From a virus, in IMG/VR virus record IMGVR_UViG_3300023087_000027, positions 1 through 48,606 of that record: DNA of 48,606 nucleotides. One strand, 5' to 3'. How positions within the stretch are numbered: position 1 is the stretch's first letter; each line of letters starts with the position of its first letter. Both the position numbers and the translations under genes were made by a program. This document shows positions 21,446 to 29,343 of the stretch, piece by piece. The notes beneath the pieces are model-generated. The model saw nothing but the letters and a program-made list of their open reading frames with translations. It did not search any database and had not been told where the DNA came from.

Positions 21446-22472
21446 GACCCTCACCGATTTTCCTCAACCATGACTTGACTACAAGAATGTCGTCTTGAGC
21501 GATGGATGCGTGATACAGGGCATCCCCTATTGAGCCGAATATCTGCCTCTTGACAGCCACAGGCATTCGCTCGTCTTCCGAAGTGGATTTGAACACGGAT
21601 TCCAAAATATCCGTTCCGCTGAAACCTCGTTCCGCCAACGATTCAACCTGTTTGTCAATCCGCTGACACAGTTTGGCGTATTGCTCAACATCATCGGTCT
21701 GCCCCAATTGAAAAGCGGTCGCCAGCAATCGCGTACGAGCCTTCGGGCTCATCTCGGCAATCACATCTCGGACATCATCAACGGTCGCCTCATCGGGAAC
21801 ACGGGTCGTTGCGAACAGCGTGTTGAGAGCCTTCCTCATAGAGCCGTTGCACATCTCGGCAATCAGTTCCACAGCCTCATCGGTGATGGTCAGTTTTTCA
21901 CGCCCCACGACACGCTGGAGAGCCTCCTTTGTAGTCGCTGGGGGTATCGGTCGGAATCGGGTGTCGGAGAACGCACAGCGGTCTTTAATCGGGTCTATGA
22001 TGCGGTGCGGATAATTGCACGACAGGATGAATCGCGTGGTCTTGGCGTATTGTTCCATGATTCGCCTCAACGCGCCCTGTGCATCGGGTGTCAATTGGTC
22101 GCATTCGTCAAGGAACACGACATTGAACGGGATGCTTCGGACTTCCCCGTTGGGTGCTTTGTATGAGCCAATCACGCCTCGCCTTGCGAACTCCTTGACT
22201 TTGGTTCTCACGACCGAGATGCTTCGCTCATCGCTGGCGTTCATCTCCACGAAGTTCGCATCCCAATCATCACCGAACATCGTCTTCATCAACGCCATCG
22301 CCAGCGAGGTCTTGCCCGTTCCAGCCTTGCCGATGAACATGAGATGTGGGAATCCACCATCGCCACCCTGCTGGTGAAGAATGTCCACCATGTACGCGAG
22401 TCGCTTCGTGATGTGTGGTTGTCCAATCACATCATCCAGCGTGGCTGGTCTGTATGATTCTGCCCACAGCAT
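21435..22472 (-). CDS. rfcS: Clamp loader small subunit (RFC-S), 345 aa
   Basis: This ATPase loads the PCNA clamp on primed DNA. The N-terminus (LWAESYRPATLDDVIGQ) is the classic RFC-box start. Walker A is GKAGTGKTS near residues 48-56, Walker B is VVFLDECDQ near 117, sensor 1 is in FILSCNY, and the arginine-finger SRC motif is replaced by DRC (IKDRCAF). Sensor 2 is in GSMRKALNTL. Length matches archaeal RfcS. The start at 22472 is 31 nt from a class A promoter (TTCATAACGGTGGGG). It is followed by the MazG-like gene and PolB. Confidence 0.94.
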   Translation of the reverse strand: MLWAESYRPATLDDVIGQPHITKRLAYMVDILHQQGGDGGFPHLMFIGKAGTGKTSLAMALMKTMFGDDWDANFVEMNASDERSISVVRTKVKEFARRGVIGSYKAPNGEVRSIPFNVVFLDECDQLTPDAQGALRRIMEQYAKTTRFILSCNYPHRIIDPIKDRCAFSDTRFRPIPPATTKEALQRVVGREKLTITDEAVELIAEMCNGSMRKALNTLFATTRVPDEATVDDVRDVIAEMSPKARTRLLATAFQLGQTDDVEQYAKLCQRIDKQVESLAERGFSGTDILESVFKSTSEDERMPVAVKRQIFGSIGDALYHASIAQDDILVVKSWLRKIGEGHGG

Positions 22473-22489
22473 GAACAGGGCTGGGTCGC

Positions 22490-22503
22490 CCCACCGTTAT
22501 GAA
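22490..22503 (-). promoter_or_regulatory. Class A promoter of rfcS
   Basis: TTCATAACGGTGGG begins 31 nt before the ATG at 22472. Confidence 0.78.
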
Positions 22504-22510
22504 GACAGGC

Positions 22511-22900
22511 TCAAAACCAAGCCACTTGGTCAGCATTCATGCGGGCTTGGATGCCCGCTTGGAACGCCTTGACGCACATGGCTTTGGAAGGGAATCGGAT
22601 GCCCGTGATTGAGCGAGTGCCGATTGCGTTCCACGACTGTGGGTTGCATCCGTTCACGATTGCTCGGTGGGCTTGCTCGTAGCCAGCGGTGTATGCTTCT
22701 GCGACTTCCTCAACGGTTGCCGAGAAGGACAATTCGTGGGTCTTGGCGAAGGTGCTGGTTGGCGAAGGTGCGGTTTCAGCACGAACACGGGCTTGATAGT
22801 CCATGTATGCTTCTGCAACATCGGCTGGTAAAACAGCGTTGGTCGTGAAAACAACGGTCGTGTCGTCTGCGTATTGGTTGGTGGTCGCTGGTGCGGTCAT
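22511..22900 (-). CDS. Unknown protein, 129 aa
   Basis: The ATG at 22900 (MTAPATTNQYADDTTVVF) is 29 nt from a class B promoter. After a polar N-terminus the sequence is helical (ADVAEAYMDYQARVRAET; VEEVAEAYTAGYEQAHRAIVNG) and ends with a possible small domain (ITGIRFPSKAMCVKAFQAGIQARM). The two VAEAY helices may be an internal repeat. No family is recognised. Stand-alone transcription and a class B promoter group it with the accessory genes. Confidence 0.7.
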   Translation of the reverse strand: MTAPATTNQYADDTTVVFTTNAVLPADVAEAYMDYQARVRAETAPSPTSTFAKTHELSFSATVEEVAEAYTAGYEQAHRAIVNGCNPQSWNAIGTRSITGIRFPSKAMCVKAFQAGIQARMNADQVAWF

Positions 22901-22917
22901 GAACAGACGAAGGAGTT

Positions 22918-22945
22918 CCCCCTTATCAATGCTTCGTCATATCAA
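22918..22945 (-). promoter_or_regulatory. Class B double-box promoter
   Basis: TTGATAT starts at 22945 and TTGATAAGGGGG at 22929, 16 nt apart; the proximal box is 29 nt before the ATG at 22900. Confidence 0.75.
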
Positions 22946-23343
22946 GACGAATCTTCCTCAATAAATCGCCTTGTCCACTCTTCCGATTCTCGCTTCAAGC
23001 GGGCTGACTGAATTGCATCCAATCCTTCCACATGGAGTTCCTTGAACGGAGAGTCGGCTTGACGCTCGTTCTCGCACTCAACGCATCGGTGTTCCGATTC
23101 CTTGCCGTGTCGTTCAGCACCCATCCTCTCCAGCCGTGAACGCCATGCGTTCCTTGAGTCCTTGCGTGGATAAGCCACGATGATTTTGCATGGCTTGTCG
23201 TGAATCTCGCACTTGCCCCTGTGGATTTGATGACAGGTCTTCGGTTTGTTCGGGAACTCACGCTTCTTCGGGGTCGCCTTGACCTTCTCGGTCTTGGCTG
23301 GTTTGAATCGCTTGCGTTGCTTCTTGCCTGTGTCTTCGGCCAT
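22942..23343 (-). CDS. Basic Cys/His-rich protein, 133 aa
   Basis: The gene starts at the ATG at 23343 (MAEDTGKKQRKRF), overlapping the stop of the glycosyltransferase (TGATG); an ATG one codon earlier is equally possible. The first 35 residues are lysine- and arginine-rich. Then follow CHQIHRGKCEIHDKPCKII and HRCVECEN, which give enough Cys and His ligands for one or two zinc ions; this is the layout of a small HNH-like or zinc-finger protein. No catalytic HNH triad is certain. The end is charged and helical. Confidence 0.6.
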   Translation of the reverse strand: MAEDTGKKQRKRFKPAKTEKVKATPKKREFPNKPKTCHQIHRGKCEIHDKPCKIIVAYPRKDSRNAWRSRLERMGAERHGKESEHRCVECENERQADSPFKELHVEGLDAIQSARLKRESEEWTRRFIEEDSS

Positions 23344-24641
23344 CATTCCATCCCCAGCGGTTTTTGTCGGTCAATCGTTGCTTCAATGAGGTCGTGGAAT
23401 TGCTGGGCGATGATGTCCCATGTCATATTCGCCTCAATAAATTGGCGAGCCTTCTTGCCTTTGGCCTTGCGACCTTTGACATCATGGTGAGCATCTGCAA
23501 TCGCATCAGCGAGTGCTTCAACATCAACCAAGCCCATGTTCACGCCCCACTTCGCACCCGTGATGGTGGTCGCAAGTGGAACGAGCCAGCCCCTCTCGTC
23601 ATCCTCGCCAATCAGTTCGGGCGCGGTTGAGTTATCGGGGAGGATGATTGGAACGCCACAGGACATGGCTTCCACCGATGGAATCCCGAATCCTTCGCCT
23701 CCTGTTGCGAGGACATGGACATCGGACAGGCCATAGAGCGTGGAGAGGTCTTCACGGCTCAATCCATGAAGCGGATTAGCACTCATGTCGGAGAAGCGAA
23801 CATGGCTCTCCAAGCCCTTCTGCTTGACCAATTCGGGCAAGTTCCAGCCACCAAGACTCATGTTGTCAGTCGGGTCGCCACAATGGATGATGAGTCCAGC
23901 GTTGGCTTTGGGATTGCGTTCAATGAAGAGTTTGAAGGCATCCAGCAGACGAGGGATTTGCTTCCTGTTCCCGTTGCGACCAACGGACAGGAACACGGTG
24001 TCCCAAGTGATTCCCAATGCCTGTCGTGCTGATTCCTTCTCGGCAAGGCTTCGTGGTCGGAAGACCTTCTCATCCACGCCATGATGGATTCTCGGCAGTT
24101 CTGCGTTGTTGTAGCGGTCAAGGTCGTCTAAGAGCATCTCCTTCGGTGCTGTGCCGTTCTCGCTGTTGTATTCGGCCACGAAGTCTTGGAAGACCTGCTT
24201 GCCGTAGTCAGCCATGAAGAGTGGAGTGTGGACATTCCCCAAGATTTTCGCCCAAGCGTACGCGATTGGGAAGCCGTCAATCGGGGTATAGGCGATGTAT
24301 GGAATGCGCGCCCTGTTCGTTGAAAGGACAGCATGACCGATGAACCAGCAATCAATCAAAGACAGATACAGGTCGGGCTTGAGTTCGGCCAAGTGCATAT
24401 CCAAGACCGTTGGGGAGTTCGGGTCAGCGGGATTCAGCGGGTCGCCACCGAATCGGTTGAGCCCAGCGTGAACGAGTGTCCAGCCATCGGGGTGGGGGAA
24501 TGGTTCTCCGTTGTAGTCCCAGCCCATCACGAACACTTCATGCCCGTGTGTCTTGATGAGTCTGCTGATGATTTCACGGCTGACAACACCGTAGCCTGTC
24601 GGTCGTGTGGGTTGTTCCGAGCCCCAAAGGATTCTCGCCAT
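23343..24641 (-). CDS. Glycosyltransferase family 4-like, 432 aa
   Basis: This is a GT-B fold glycosyltransferase. The N-terminus (ARILWGSEQPTRPTGYGVV) carries the glycine loop that holds the acceptor side. The C-terminal domain starts at VFLSVGRNGNRKQIPRLLDAF and includes the nucleotide-sugar site with the E-x7-E motif in EGFGIPSVEAMSCGVPI near residue 315. The start at 24641 (MARILWGSEQ) is 30 nt from a class A box, which trims a spurious N-terminal extension of the frame. Viral GT4 enzymes may glycosylate virion proteins, modified DNA bases or host surface sugars. With the methyltransferase in the same promoter class, DNA or virion modification is plausible. Confidence 0.88.
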   Translation of the reverse strand: MARILWGSEQPTRPTGYGVVSREIISRLIKTHGHEVFVMGWDYNGEPFPHPDGWTLVHAGLNRFGGDPLNPADPNSPTVLDMHLAELKPDLYLSLIDCWFIGHAVLSTNRARIPYIAYTPIDGFPIAYAWAKILGNVHTPLFMADYGKQVFQDFVAEYNSENGTAPKEMLLDDLDRYNNAELPRIHHGVDEKVFRPRSLAEKESARQALGITWDTVFLSVGRNGNRKQIPRLLDAFKLFIERNPKANAGLIIHCGDPTDNMSLGGWNLPELVKQKGLESHVRFSDMSANPLHGLSREDLSTLYGLSDVHVLATGGEGFGIPSVEAMSCGVPIILPDNSTAPELIGEDDERGWLVPLATTITGAKWGVNMGLVDVEALADAIADAHHDVKGRKAKGKKARQFIEANMTWDIIAQQFHDLIEATIDRQKPLGME

Positions 24642-24645
24642 GCTC

Positions 24646-24671
24646 GGTGGGTCGTGTCCCACCTTTATGAA
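24646..24671 (-). promoter_or_regulatory. Class A promoter with hairpin
   Basis: TTCATAAAGGTGGG begins 30 nt before the ATG at 24641. GGTGGG and CCCACC (24646-24663) form a 6-bp stem with a 6-nt loop between box and start. Confidence 0.75.
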
Positions 24672-24675
24672 CAGT

Positions 24676-25077
24676 TCAGCAGATGAGGGTGAGGTCTTCT
24701 GCGCGTGTGGCGTTGGTGTATGTGTCGGTTGCTCGGTCAATCGGCTTTGCCCAAAACTCCGAGCCGATGAACACGGTGTCGTTCTCATCAACATAAAAGT
24801 GGGTTTCGGTGAGAGCCGAGAAGTCTGCGAGGGTCTTGATGCCCTTCTTGACATCGGAAGGAGTTCGCCACAGGTCAATGCGAGAGGTGGCGATTCCGCT
24901 GACTGCGGATTTTCCACGAACACCTTTGCCGATGACTCCGATGACATAGGAGTTCCAATCCCATTCGCCACCAAGACGGAGTTCGTATGTTGGCTGGCGA
25001 GAGGAATCCACGCCCTTCTTGATGACAAGGCGGGTATCTGCGGTTGGGACAGGGAGTGTTCCGATGTATTGGCTCAT
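24676..25077 (-). CDS. Unknown protein, 133 aa
   Basis: The ATG at 25077 (MSQYIGTLPVPTADTRLV) is 31 nt from a TTGATATAGGG box. The sequence looks beta-rich (TYELRLGGEWDWNSYVIGVIG; THFYVDENDTVFIGSEFW) with a short basic middle (SRIDLWRTPSDVKKG). It has one cysteine, at the very end. No function is recognised. It is a single-gene unit with a class B-type box. Confidence 0.7.
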   Translation of the reverse strand: MSQYIGTLPVPTADTRLVIKKGVDSSRQPTYELRLGGEWDWNSYVIGVIGKGVRGKSAVSGIATSRIDLWRTPSDVKKGIKTLADFSALTETHFYVDENDTVFIGSEFWAKPIDRATDTYTNATRAEDLTLIC

Positions 25078-25097
25078 GGTGTCAAGACGGTCGGCTT

Positions 25098-25108
25098 CCC
25101 TATATCAA
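25098..25108 (-). promoter_or_regulatory. Class B-like promoter, distal box degenerate
   Basis: TTGATATAGGG begins 31 nt before the ATG at 25077 and is preceded by the GCA seen in many class B sites. The distal partner is not clear (TGAACAAA). Confidence 0.6.
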
Positions 25109-25116
25109 TGCTTTGT

Positions 25117-25980
25117 TCATTTTGCATGAAAAACCGAGTGTATGCGTTCAGCAAGCACCTTGCCGACACCATCCACTTCCATCAAATCCTCAACGCTGGC
25201 CTGTGTCAATTCCGCCAGCGTCTTGAACTTCGCCACCAATTTTCTTCGGGTGGATGCCCCGACCTTCGGCAACCCCTCAATCAACGCATCGCGATACGCC
25301 TGTGGCTTCGCTTTGCTGGGGCGAGCCACGAATAGCCTGTGGTTGTCATCCTCAATTTTGTCCACGATTCGCTCAATGAGGTCGCTTGCATCGTATTTGT
25401 CGGGCATGAATATGGGTGGATAGCCGACAGCACACAGGCTGGCGATGTAGCCCAGCAGGGTGCGAATGCTCATGCCTTTCTTCCCAGCCTCCACCTTGAT
25501 GTCTTCCCAATCCTTCGTGATGACGAGGAACGAGTGTTCGGCTTCCTCACGCATCGCACTCAATTGTCGCAGTCTGCGTTGGTCAAAGAGTGATGGAAGA
25601 AGGTCGTCTTCCTTGCGTTCAATGCTGACCTTGCGACTCGCCATGTCCCCGCTTCCCGTGTTGAGATGCACGATTTCAAACCCAAGTTCAGCGAGGTATT
25701 GACGCATCAGCCAATGTTCACGGTGGTCAATCCGTTTCAGTTTTTCAAGGTCTTCAACCAGCAAAGCCAGCGACAATTCCTTGACGGATTCCAAGCCAAA
25801 CCGCATATTCGGTTTGGACTCCATATTGGGTTCAATATCCGCTGGAGTCAATCCCTCCGATTCCAGCCAAATCCGAATCAGCGACAGCCTCTCGGCACGA
25901 TTGCCCGATTGGACTCTTCGTTGCACTTCGTCATCATCTGCGAGCAAATCCTTCTTCCTGTGTACGCGTTCTTTAGCCAT
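25117..25980 (-). CDS. XPF/Hef-type ERCC4 nuclease, 287 aa
   Basis: This is a structure-specific DNA endonuclease. The ERCC4 catalytic motif is present as SIERKEDDLLPSLFDQRRLRQL (ERKxxxD near residues 119-125), preceded by GSGD with the upstream acidic residue. The C-terminus has a tandem helix-hairpin-helix domain (EGLPKVGASTRRKLVAKF and MEVDGVGKVLAERI). The helicase domain of cellular Hef is absent, as in the short archaeal XPF form. Start at 25980 overlaps the primase stop (TGATG). XPF proteins bind PCNA and cut branched DNA, and this gene shares an operon with the PCNA-like clamp, so it probably resolves replication or recombination intermediates. Confidence 0.88.
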   Translation of the reverse strand: MAKERVHRKKDLLADDDEVQRRVQSGNRAERLSLIRIWLESEGLTPADIEPNMESKPNMRFGLESVKELSLALLVEDLEKLKRIDHREHWLMRQYLAELGFEIVHLNTGSGDMASRKVSIERKEDDLLPSLFDQRRLRQLSAMREEAEHSFLVITKDWEDIKVEAGKKGMSIRTLLGYIASLCAVGYPPIFMPDKYDASDLIERIVDKIEDDNHRLFVARPSKAKPQAYRDALIEGLPKVGASTRRKLVAKFKTLAELTQASVEDLMEVDGVGKVLAERIHSVFHAK

Positions 25981-27155
25981 CACTTCTTCCTCCATCTGCG
26001 TTGCTTTTGGGGCATTTGGAACTCTTCAAAGAATGCCTCCGAGTCCACGAACTTGGGGCAGACTTCACCGACACAGCAACCATCACGCTTGAGCGTTGAG
26101 CAGTTCGCTGGGGTGGTCATCCTCTCGTTGTCAAAAATGCTCGCCATTTGGAAGGCGCGGTATTCGTGGTTGTGTAAATCCACATAGCCAACCTTCGTTC
26201 CGAGTTCCATCCATATCGCCTCAAAGCCCTGCTGATTCAAGCCGATGCTCTTGGCGAACATACAGGCGTGAACCCTCGCTTTGTGTGAGGGGTTTCTTCG
26301 CTTGAGTTCGTTCACCACGCCCATGCACTTGAAGTCAAGGCTGGCGATGAACCGAGCCGTTGATTCCTCCGCATCGGTGAACCCGAAGTCAGCGTCAATC
26401 ATTGGTTTGATTCTCGTTTCGGGCGCGTGGAGTTCCACGCCAATGCGGTCAATGAATTGCTTCAATGTCAGCACATCGCCCTCAATCGTGGGCATGAAAA
26501 ATCTCGGTCGGTATGACGAGCGTTCAATCTCGCTGTGGTCTGCTGTCGCCAGCGTATTGACTTCAATAGGTGTCGCATAACGACCGCTGACAGTTCCGAA
26601 TCGGTTCACATGGCGAGTGAACGGGAATCGGCACAGTCGCTTTGGGTCGCCCATCGTCTGTGCGTCAAGGGTGTTCAATCCCAGCGAGGTCTTGAGATGG
26701 GCTTGGACTTGGTGAACAATTTCACGGAGAGCCTCACTTGACCCATCTCGGTGGTCAAACTTGAATCGTGTTGGAATGTGCTTGATGTGGAGGTGATACC
26801 CCTTAGCACCGCTATATTGCACCCAATGAGCCACCTTGATGCTGGTCAAAAACTCGGACAACCGCTGGACATCAGCGAATGCGTTTTCGGGCTTGGTGTC
26901 ATGGTCAAAGTCAAAGAAGGTCAAGCCATAGATGATGGACTTGGGGACTTGCCTTCCACCAGCCTCGTATTGCAGGTTCTCGTAGCCCTGTGTGGAGATG
27001 AAGCACGACTTCTGCCCATCCCACTTGCTGAACCGCTGGAAGACGCTCTCGCTCGCCAGCACGAACTCCTGTCGTGGATTGCCGATGGAACGGGGACAAT
27101 GGCCGAATCCGAGATGCTCGCACAGTTCGTCAAACTGCTGAACTGACGGAAGCAT
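25980..27155 (-). CDS. Archaeal-type primase, PriS-PriL-like fusion, 391 aa
   Basis: This enzyme makes primers for the polymerase. The PriS-like catalytic part has FFDFDHDT (Asp82, Asp84) and SGAKGYHLHI (115-124), the metal and nucleotide motifs of archaeo-eukaryotic primases, then RLCRFPFTRH. The last 120 residues resemble the iron-sulfur domain of PriL: HACMFAKSIGLNQQGFEAIW near 296 and NCSTLKRDGCCVGEVC near 353-368 supply four or more cysteines for a 4Fe-4S cluster. Cellular archaea encode the two parts separately. The ATG at 27155 has GAGG upstream. It follows a 74-aa gene and the clamp and precedes the XPF nuclease. Confidence 0.88.
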   Translation of the reverse strand: MLPSVQQFDELCEHLGFGHCPRSIGNPRQEFVLASESVFQRFSKWDGQKSCFISTQGYENLQYEAGGRQVPKSIIYGLTFFDFDHDTKPENAFADVQRLSEFLTSIKVAHWVQYSGAKGYHLHIKHIPTRFKFDHRDGSSEALREIVHQVQAHLKTSLGLNTLDAQTMGDPKRLCRFPFTRHVNRFGTVSGRYATPIEVNTLATADHSEIERSSYRPRFFMPTIEGDVLTLKQFIDRIGVELHAPETRIKPMIDADFGFTDAEESTARFIASLDFKCMGVVNELKRRNPSHKARVHACMFAKSIGLNQQGFEAIWMELGTKVGYVDLHNHEYRAFQMASIFDNERMTTPANCSTLKRDGCCVGEVCPKFVDSEAFFEEFQMPQKQRRWRKK

Positions 27156-27165
27156 ACAGCCTCAC

Positions 27166-27390
27166 TCACTCATCTCCGATGACACCGTTGAGGTCTTGAA
27201 CCAAGTCCTTCAAATCGTTCTTGACTCGTTCAGCGTATGCCTTCGCCACTTGGTCTTTGGTGATTCCAGCGTGGGCAAGCAAGAGGTCAATGCTGATGAC
27301 GGTTTGAATCCGCGCTCTCGTTTCCTCGTCAATGCCCAGCATCTCTTCTGCTTCGTTCAAATTGAATCGGTTGGCGTTTGGGTCGTGCAT
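27166..27390 (-). CDS. Small helical protein in the clamp operon, 74 aa
   Basis: The ATG at 27390 (MHDPNANRFNLNEAEEM) lies two bases after the clamp stop and has GGAGG 7 nt upstream. The protein is acidic and helical, with TRARIQTVISIDLLLAHAG and DQVAKAYAERVKNDLKDLVQ. The ITKDQVAKAY part has helix-turn-helix spacing. It may be an accessory factor of primase or clamp, judged by position alone. Confidence 0.7.
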   Translation of the reverse strand: MHDPNANRFNLNEAEEMLGIDEETRARIQTVISIDLLLAHAGITKDQVAKAYAERVKNDLKDLVQDLNGVIGDE

Positions 27391-27392
27391 GG

Positions 27393-28202
27393 TCAAGCCT
27401 CCCTCGTTGCTTCGGTGCTGACGACCGTAGTGGTCGCACCTTCCAAGACAGCGAACCCACCGTCTTTGTGTTTGTGAATCGTGATGAGGTCGCCATCCAA
27501 GACGGACAGAATCGTGGAGAGGTTGTTCGTGAAGCAGACTTCCACAGGTTCACCCGTGAGAGTCGCCACGATTGGAGAGGCTGAACGATTGGTCTTCGCG
27601 CCCCAATGACCCGATTGACATTCGGACTTCTTGGCGTTGAACGAGAACACAGCATACGGGGCTTTCGCCACCTTCATGTCGGTGATGCCCCGATTCAGTT
27701 CGCTTCGGGTCAATTGCACCACGCTGGTTGCTGGCTGGTTGTCAAACATCGGGAATAGACGCTCTCCTTTGTCGTTCACGGGCAGAACCCAATGGTCGGG
27801 GACAATGTTGCAGTCGTCTTCATCGCTGGCGTGATACACCGCCTGTGAGCCGTCTTTTGAGCGAATCGTGATTGGCTTCCCTGCGTCAGTCTGTACGCGA
27901 ACCGTGTGTCCACCGAACTTGGCCGACAGCAGTTCCGAGAATGACTTGGGCTCAACCAGCAAGACGCATGGCTCATCAACGGTCAAGCCGTCAATATCGC
28001 GATTGGACACCAACGCTTGAATCGTCTTGGCGTTGTCGTGAGTCCACACGCTGACACCATCCTCCGTGAGCAGAACACGCACAGGTGATTGGGTGCTTCC
28101 ATCCATCACCAAAGTGGTCATCAATTCGGAGAACTGTCCAGCATCAAACTGTGCTTTGACGGTTCGGGACACATCGCTGTTCGGAGTCAATTCCTCGCTC
28201 AT
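27393..28202 (-). CDS. pcn: PCNA-like sliding clamp, 269 aa
   Basis: The clamp tethers the polymerase to DNA. The sequence follows the two-domain PCNA pattern: a start with FSELMTTLVMDG, then VRVLLTEDGVSVWTHDNAKTI, EPCVLLVEPKSFSELLSAKF and a second half ending with VEVCFTNNLSTILSVLDGD and FAVLEGATTTVV. Length is close to archaeal PCNA (about 250). It has diverged in its middle, so the call rests on the overall pattern, its place next to primase and XPF, and the presence of both clamp-loader subunits. The start at 28202 (MSEELTPNSD) is 30 nt from a class A promoter. Confidence 0.75.
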   Translation of the reverse strand: MSEELTPNSDVSRTVKAQFDAGQFSELMTTLVMDGSTQSPVRVLLTEDGVSVWTHDNAKTIQALVSNRDIDGLTVDEPCVLLVEPKSFSELLSAKFGGHTVRVQTDAGKPITIRSKDGSQAVYHASDEDDCNIVPDHWVLPVNDKGERLFPMFDNQPATSVVQLTRSELNRGITDMKVAKAPYAVFSFNAKKSECQSGHWGAKTNRSASPIVATLTGEPVEVCFTNNLSTILSVLDGDLITIHKHKDGGFAVLEGATTTVVSTEATREA

Positions 28203-28203
28203 A

Positions 28204-28232
28204 GGGGGGCTTTCGCCCCCCACCGTTATCAA
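28204..28232 (-). promoter_or_regulatory. Class A promoter with strong hairpin
   Basis: TTGATAACGGTGGG begins 30 nt before the clamp ATG. GGGGGGC and GCCCCCC (28204-28221) form a 7-bp stem with a 4-nt loop just before the ATG, so the same DNA may end the upstream transcript. Confidence 0.78.
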
Positions 28233-28242
28233 GGGGCTGTCC

Positions 28243-28788
28243 TCAACAGGCCAATTCAGCGTTCCACTTGGGGTGGCTCATCCAACGGACTGATTCCATC
28301 CAATCGGGTGAAGGGGTTTCGTCAAAGAGGTTGTCCCATTCGTGTTGGGATTGGGCTTCGTATTGCTCACGGCTCACACCGAAGGAAGCAAGACGCTCAT
28401 CAACACGGGGTCGGTTGAATGCTCGCTGGATTGCGTGTTCTGCATCCCAAGCGAACTTGCGTTCCATGTCTTCCAACATCTCATCCGATTCGTTGGACAG
28501 GAATTGGAAGAAGACTTCTTCCACTTGGCGAGCAACGGTGTCTGCGAACACTTCGTCTTCCAAGACTGCGATGGTTCTTTCAGCCCATTCGGTGAATGCT
28601 TCCATGTCTTCAATCTCAAAGAGGTTGGCTTCATCGTAGCCACGACCATCTCCGCTTCCATGATTGTAGCATCCCTGTGGGAATGCCGTTGCATAGAGCG
28701 TGTCGTGGTCAATCCAAAAGGTTGCACCTTCAACGAGGTCGCGGTTCATCATTTGTGTCAGCATCGTGGTTAGACTTTGGGCGGTCAT
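28243..28788 (-). CDS. Unknown acidic protein, 181 aa
   Basis: The ATG at 28788 (MTAQSLTTMLTQMMNRD) is 30 nt from a class B double box. The protein is acidic and helical after a short beta part (GATFWIDHDTLYATAFPQG), with EAFTEWAERTIAVLEDEVF and ESDEMLEDMERKFAWDAEHA. Two cysteines are far apart. The family is not recognised. The downstream end abuts the clamp promoter hairpin. Confidence 0.7.
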   Translation of the reverse strand: MTAQSLTTMLTQMMNRDLVEGATFWIDHDTLYATAFPQGCYNHGSGDGRGYDEANLFEIEDMEAFTEWAERTIAVLEDEVFADTVARQVEEVFFQFLSNESDEMLEDMERKFAWDAEHAIQRAFNRPRVDERLASFGVSREQYEAQSQHEWDNLFDETPSPDWMESVRWMSHPKWNAELAC

Positions 28789-28810
28789 GTCCCTTCGCAC
28801 GACACGGGTG

Positions 28811-28834
28811 TATATCAATGTGTCGGAATATCAA
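28811..28834 (-). promoter_or_regulatory. Class B double-box promoter
   Basis: TTGATAT starts at 28834 and TTGATATA at 28818, 16 nt apart; the proximal box is 30 nt before the ATG at 28788. Confidence 0.78.
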
Positions 28835-28941
28835 TGGTTTCAGCGAACTTGTTGTTCAGCACCCCTGCTTATCGGGCTCAATACGCAACAGCATGGGAAT
28901 CCGAATCGGTTTGAGATTCCAAAAATCTGTCAAACTTGACA

Positions 28942-29286
28942 TCAATCAAAGGCATCGGGATAGGCCAGCCAAGTGGATTGTTGATACGATGAGCGACCGT
29001 CAAGGGTTTGCACCTTGACCCTGCCTTGCTCGGAGAAGAGGTATGGTTTGTTCGCCAAGTGGTTGGTGAGTGCGTTCATGGAGAACGGCTGATTCGGCAG
29101 ATGACACACTTCGGTTGATGACAGGGGAGTTCCATCGGGGAAGGTCGCACCCGCCTTTATCATCGCCTTCCACAGACGCTTGATGTTGCGACCGTCATGA
29201 CGACCAAGACGACCCTTTCGCCTCGTTCCGTATTTGCTGGAAGGAACGAGTTCGTCATCGTTTGTTTCGTCTTCGGGCTCGCCCAT
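28942..29286 (-). CDS. Putative winged-helix protein, 114 aa
   Basis: The ATG at 29286 (MGEPEDETNDDELVP) follows a CTCATAA box at 32 nt. The acidic N-terminus leads into a basic stretch (KYGTRRKGRLGRHDGRN) and then a helix-rich domain (IKRLWKAMIKAGATF; STEVCHLPNQPFSMNALTNHL) ending in a beta hairpin (GRVKVQTLDGRSSYQQSTWL), which fits a winged helix. It may bind DNA as a regulator or replication factor. It lies downstream of the RecB-like nuclease gene, beyond a hairpin. Confidence 0.6.
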   Translation of the reverse strand: MGEPEDETNDDELVPSSKYGTRRKGRLGRHDGRNIKRLWKAMIKAGATFPDGTPLSSTEVCHLPNQPFSMNALTNHLANKPYLFSEQGRVKVQTLDGRSSYQQSTWLAYPDAFD

Positions 29287-29311
29287 TGTGATGGAGGCTG
29301 GTCATGAAGGT

Positions 29312-29318
29312 TTATGAG
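29312..29318 (-). promoter_or_regulatory. TATA-like box of the winged-helix gene
   Basis: CTCATAAACC begins 32 nt before the ATG at 29286. It resembles the TTGATAAACC in front of the RecB-like gene and lacks GGTGGG. Confidence 0.45.
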
Positions 29319-29322
29319 CCCT

Positions 29323-29340
29323 CTCCCTCAAAGCAGGGAG
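29323..29340 (-). terminator. Hairpin just after the RecB-like gene
   Basis: CTCCCT and AGGGAG form a 6-bp stem with a 6-nt loop, starting 3 nt after the stop at 29344. No clear T-tract follows. Confidence 0.45.
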
Positions 29341-29343
29341 GTT

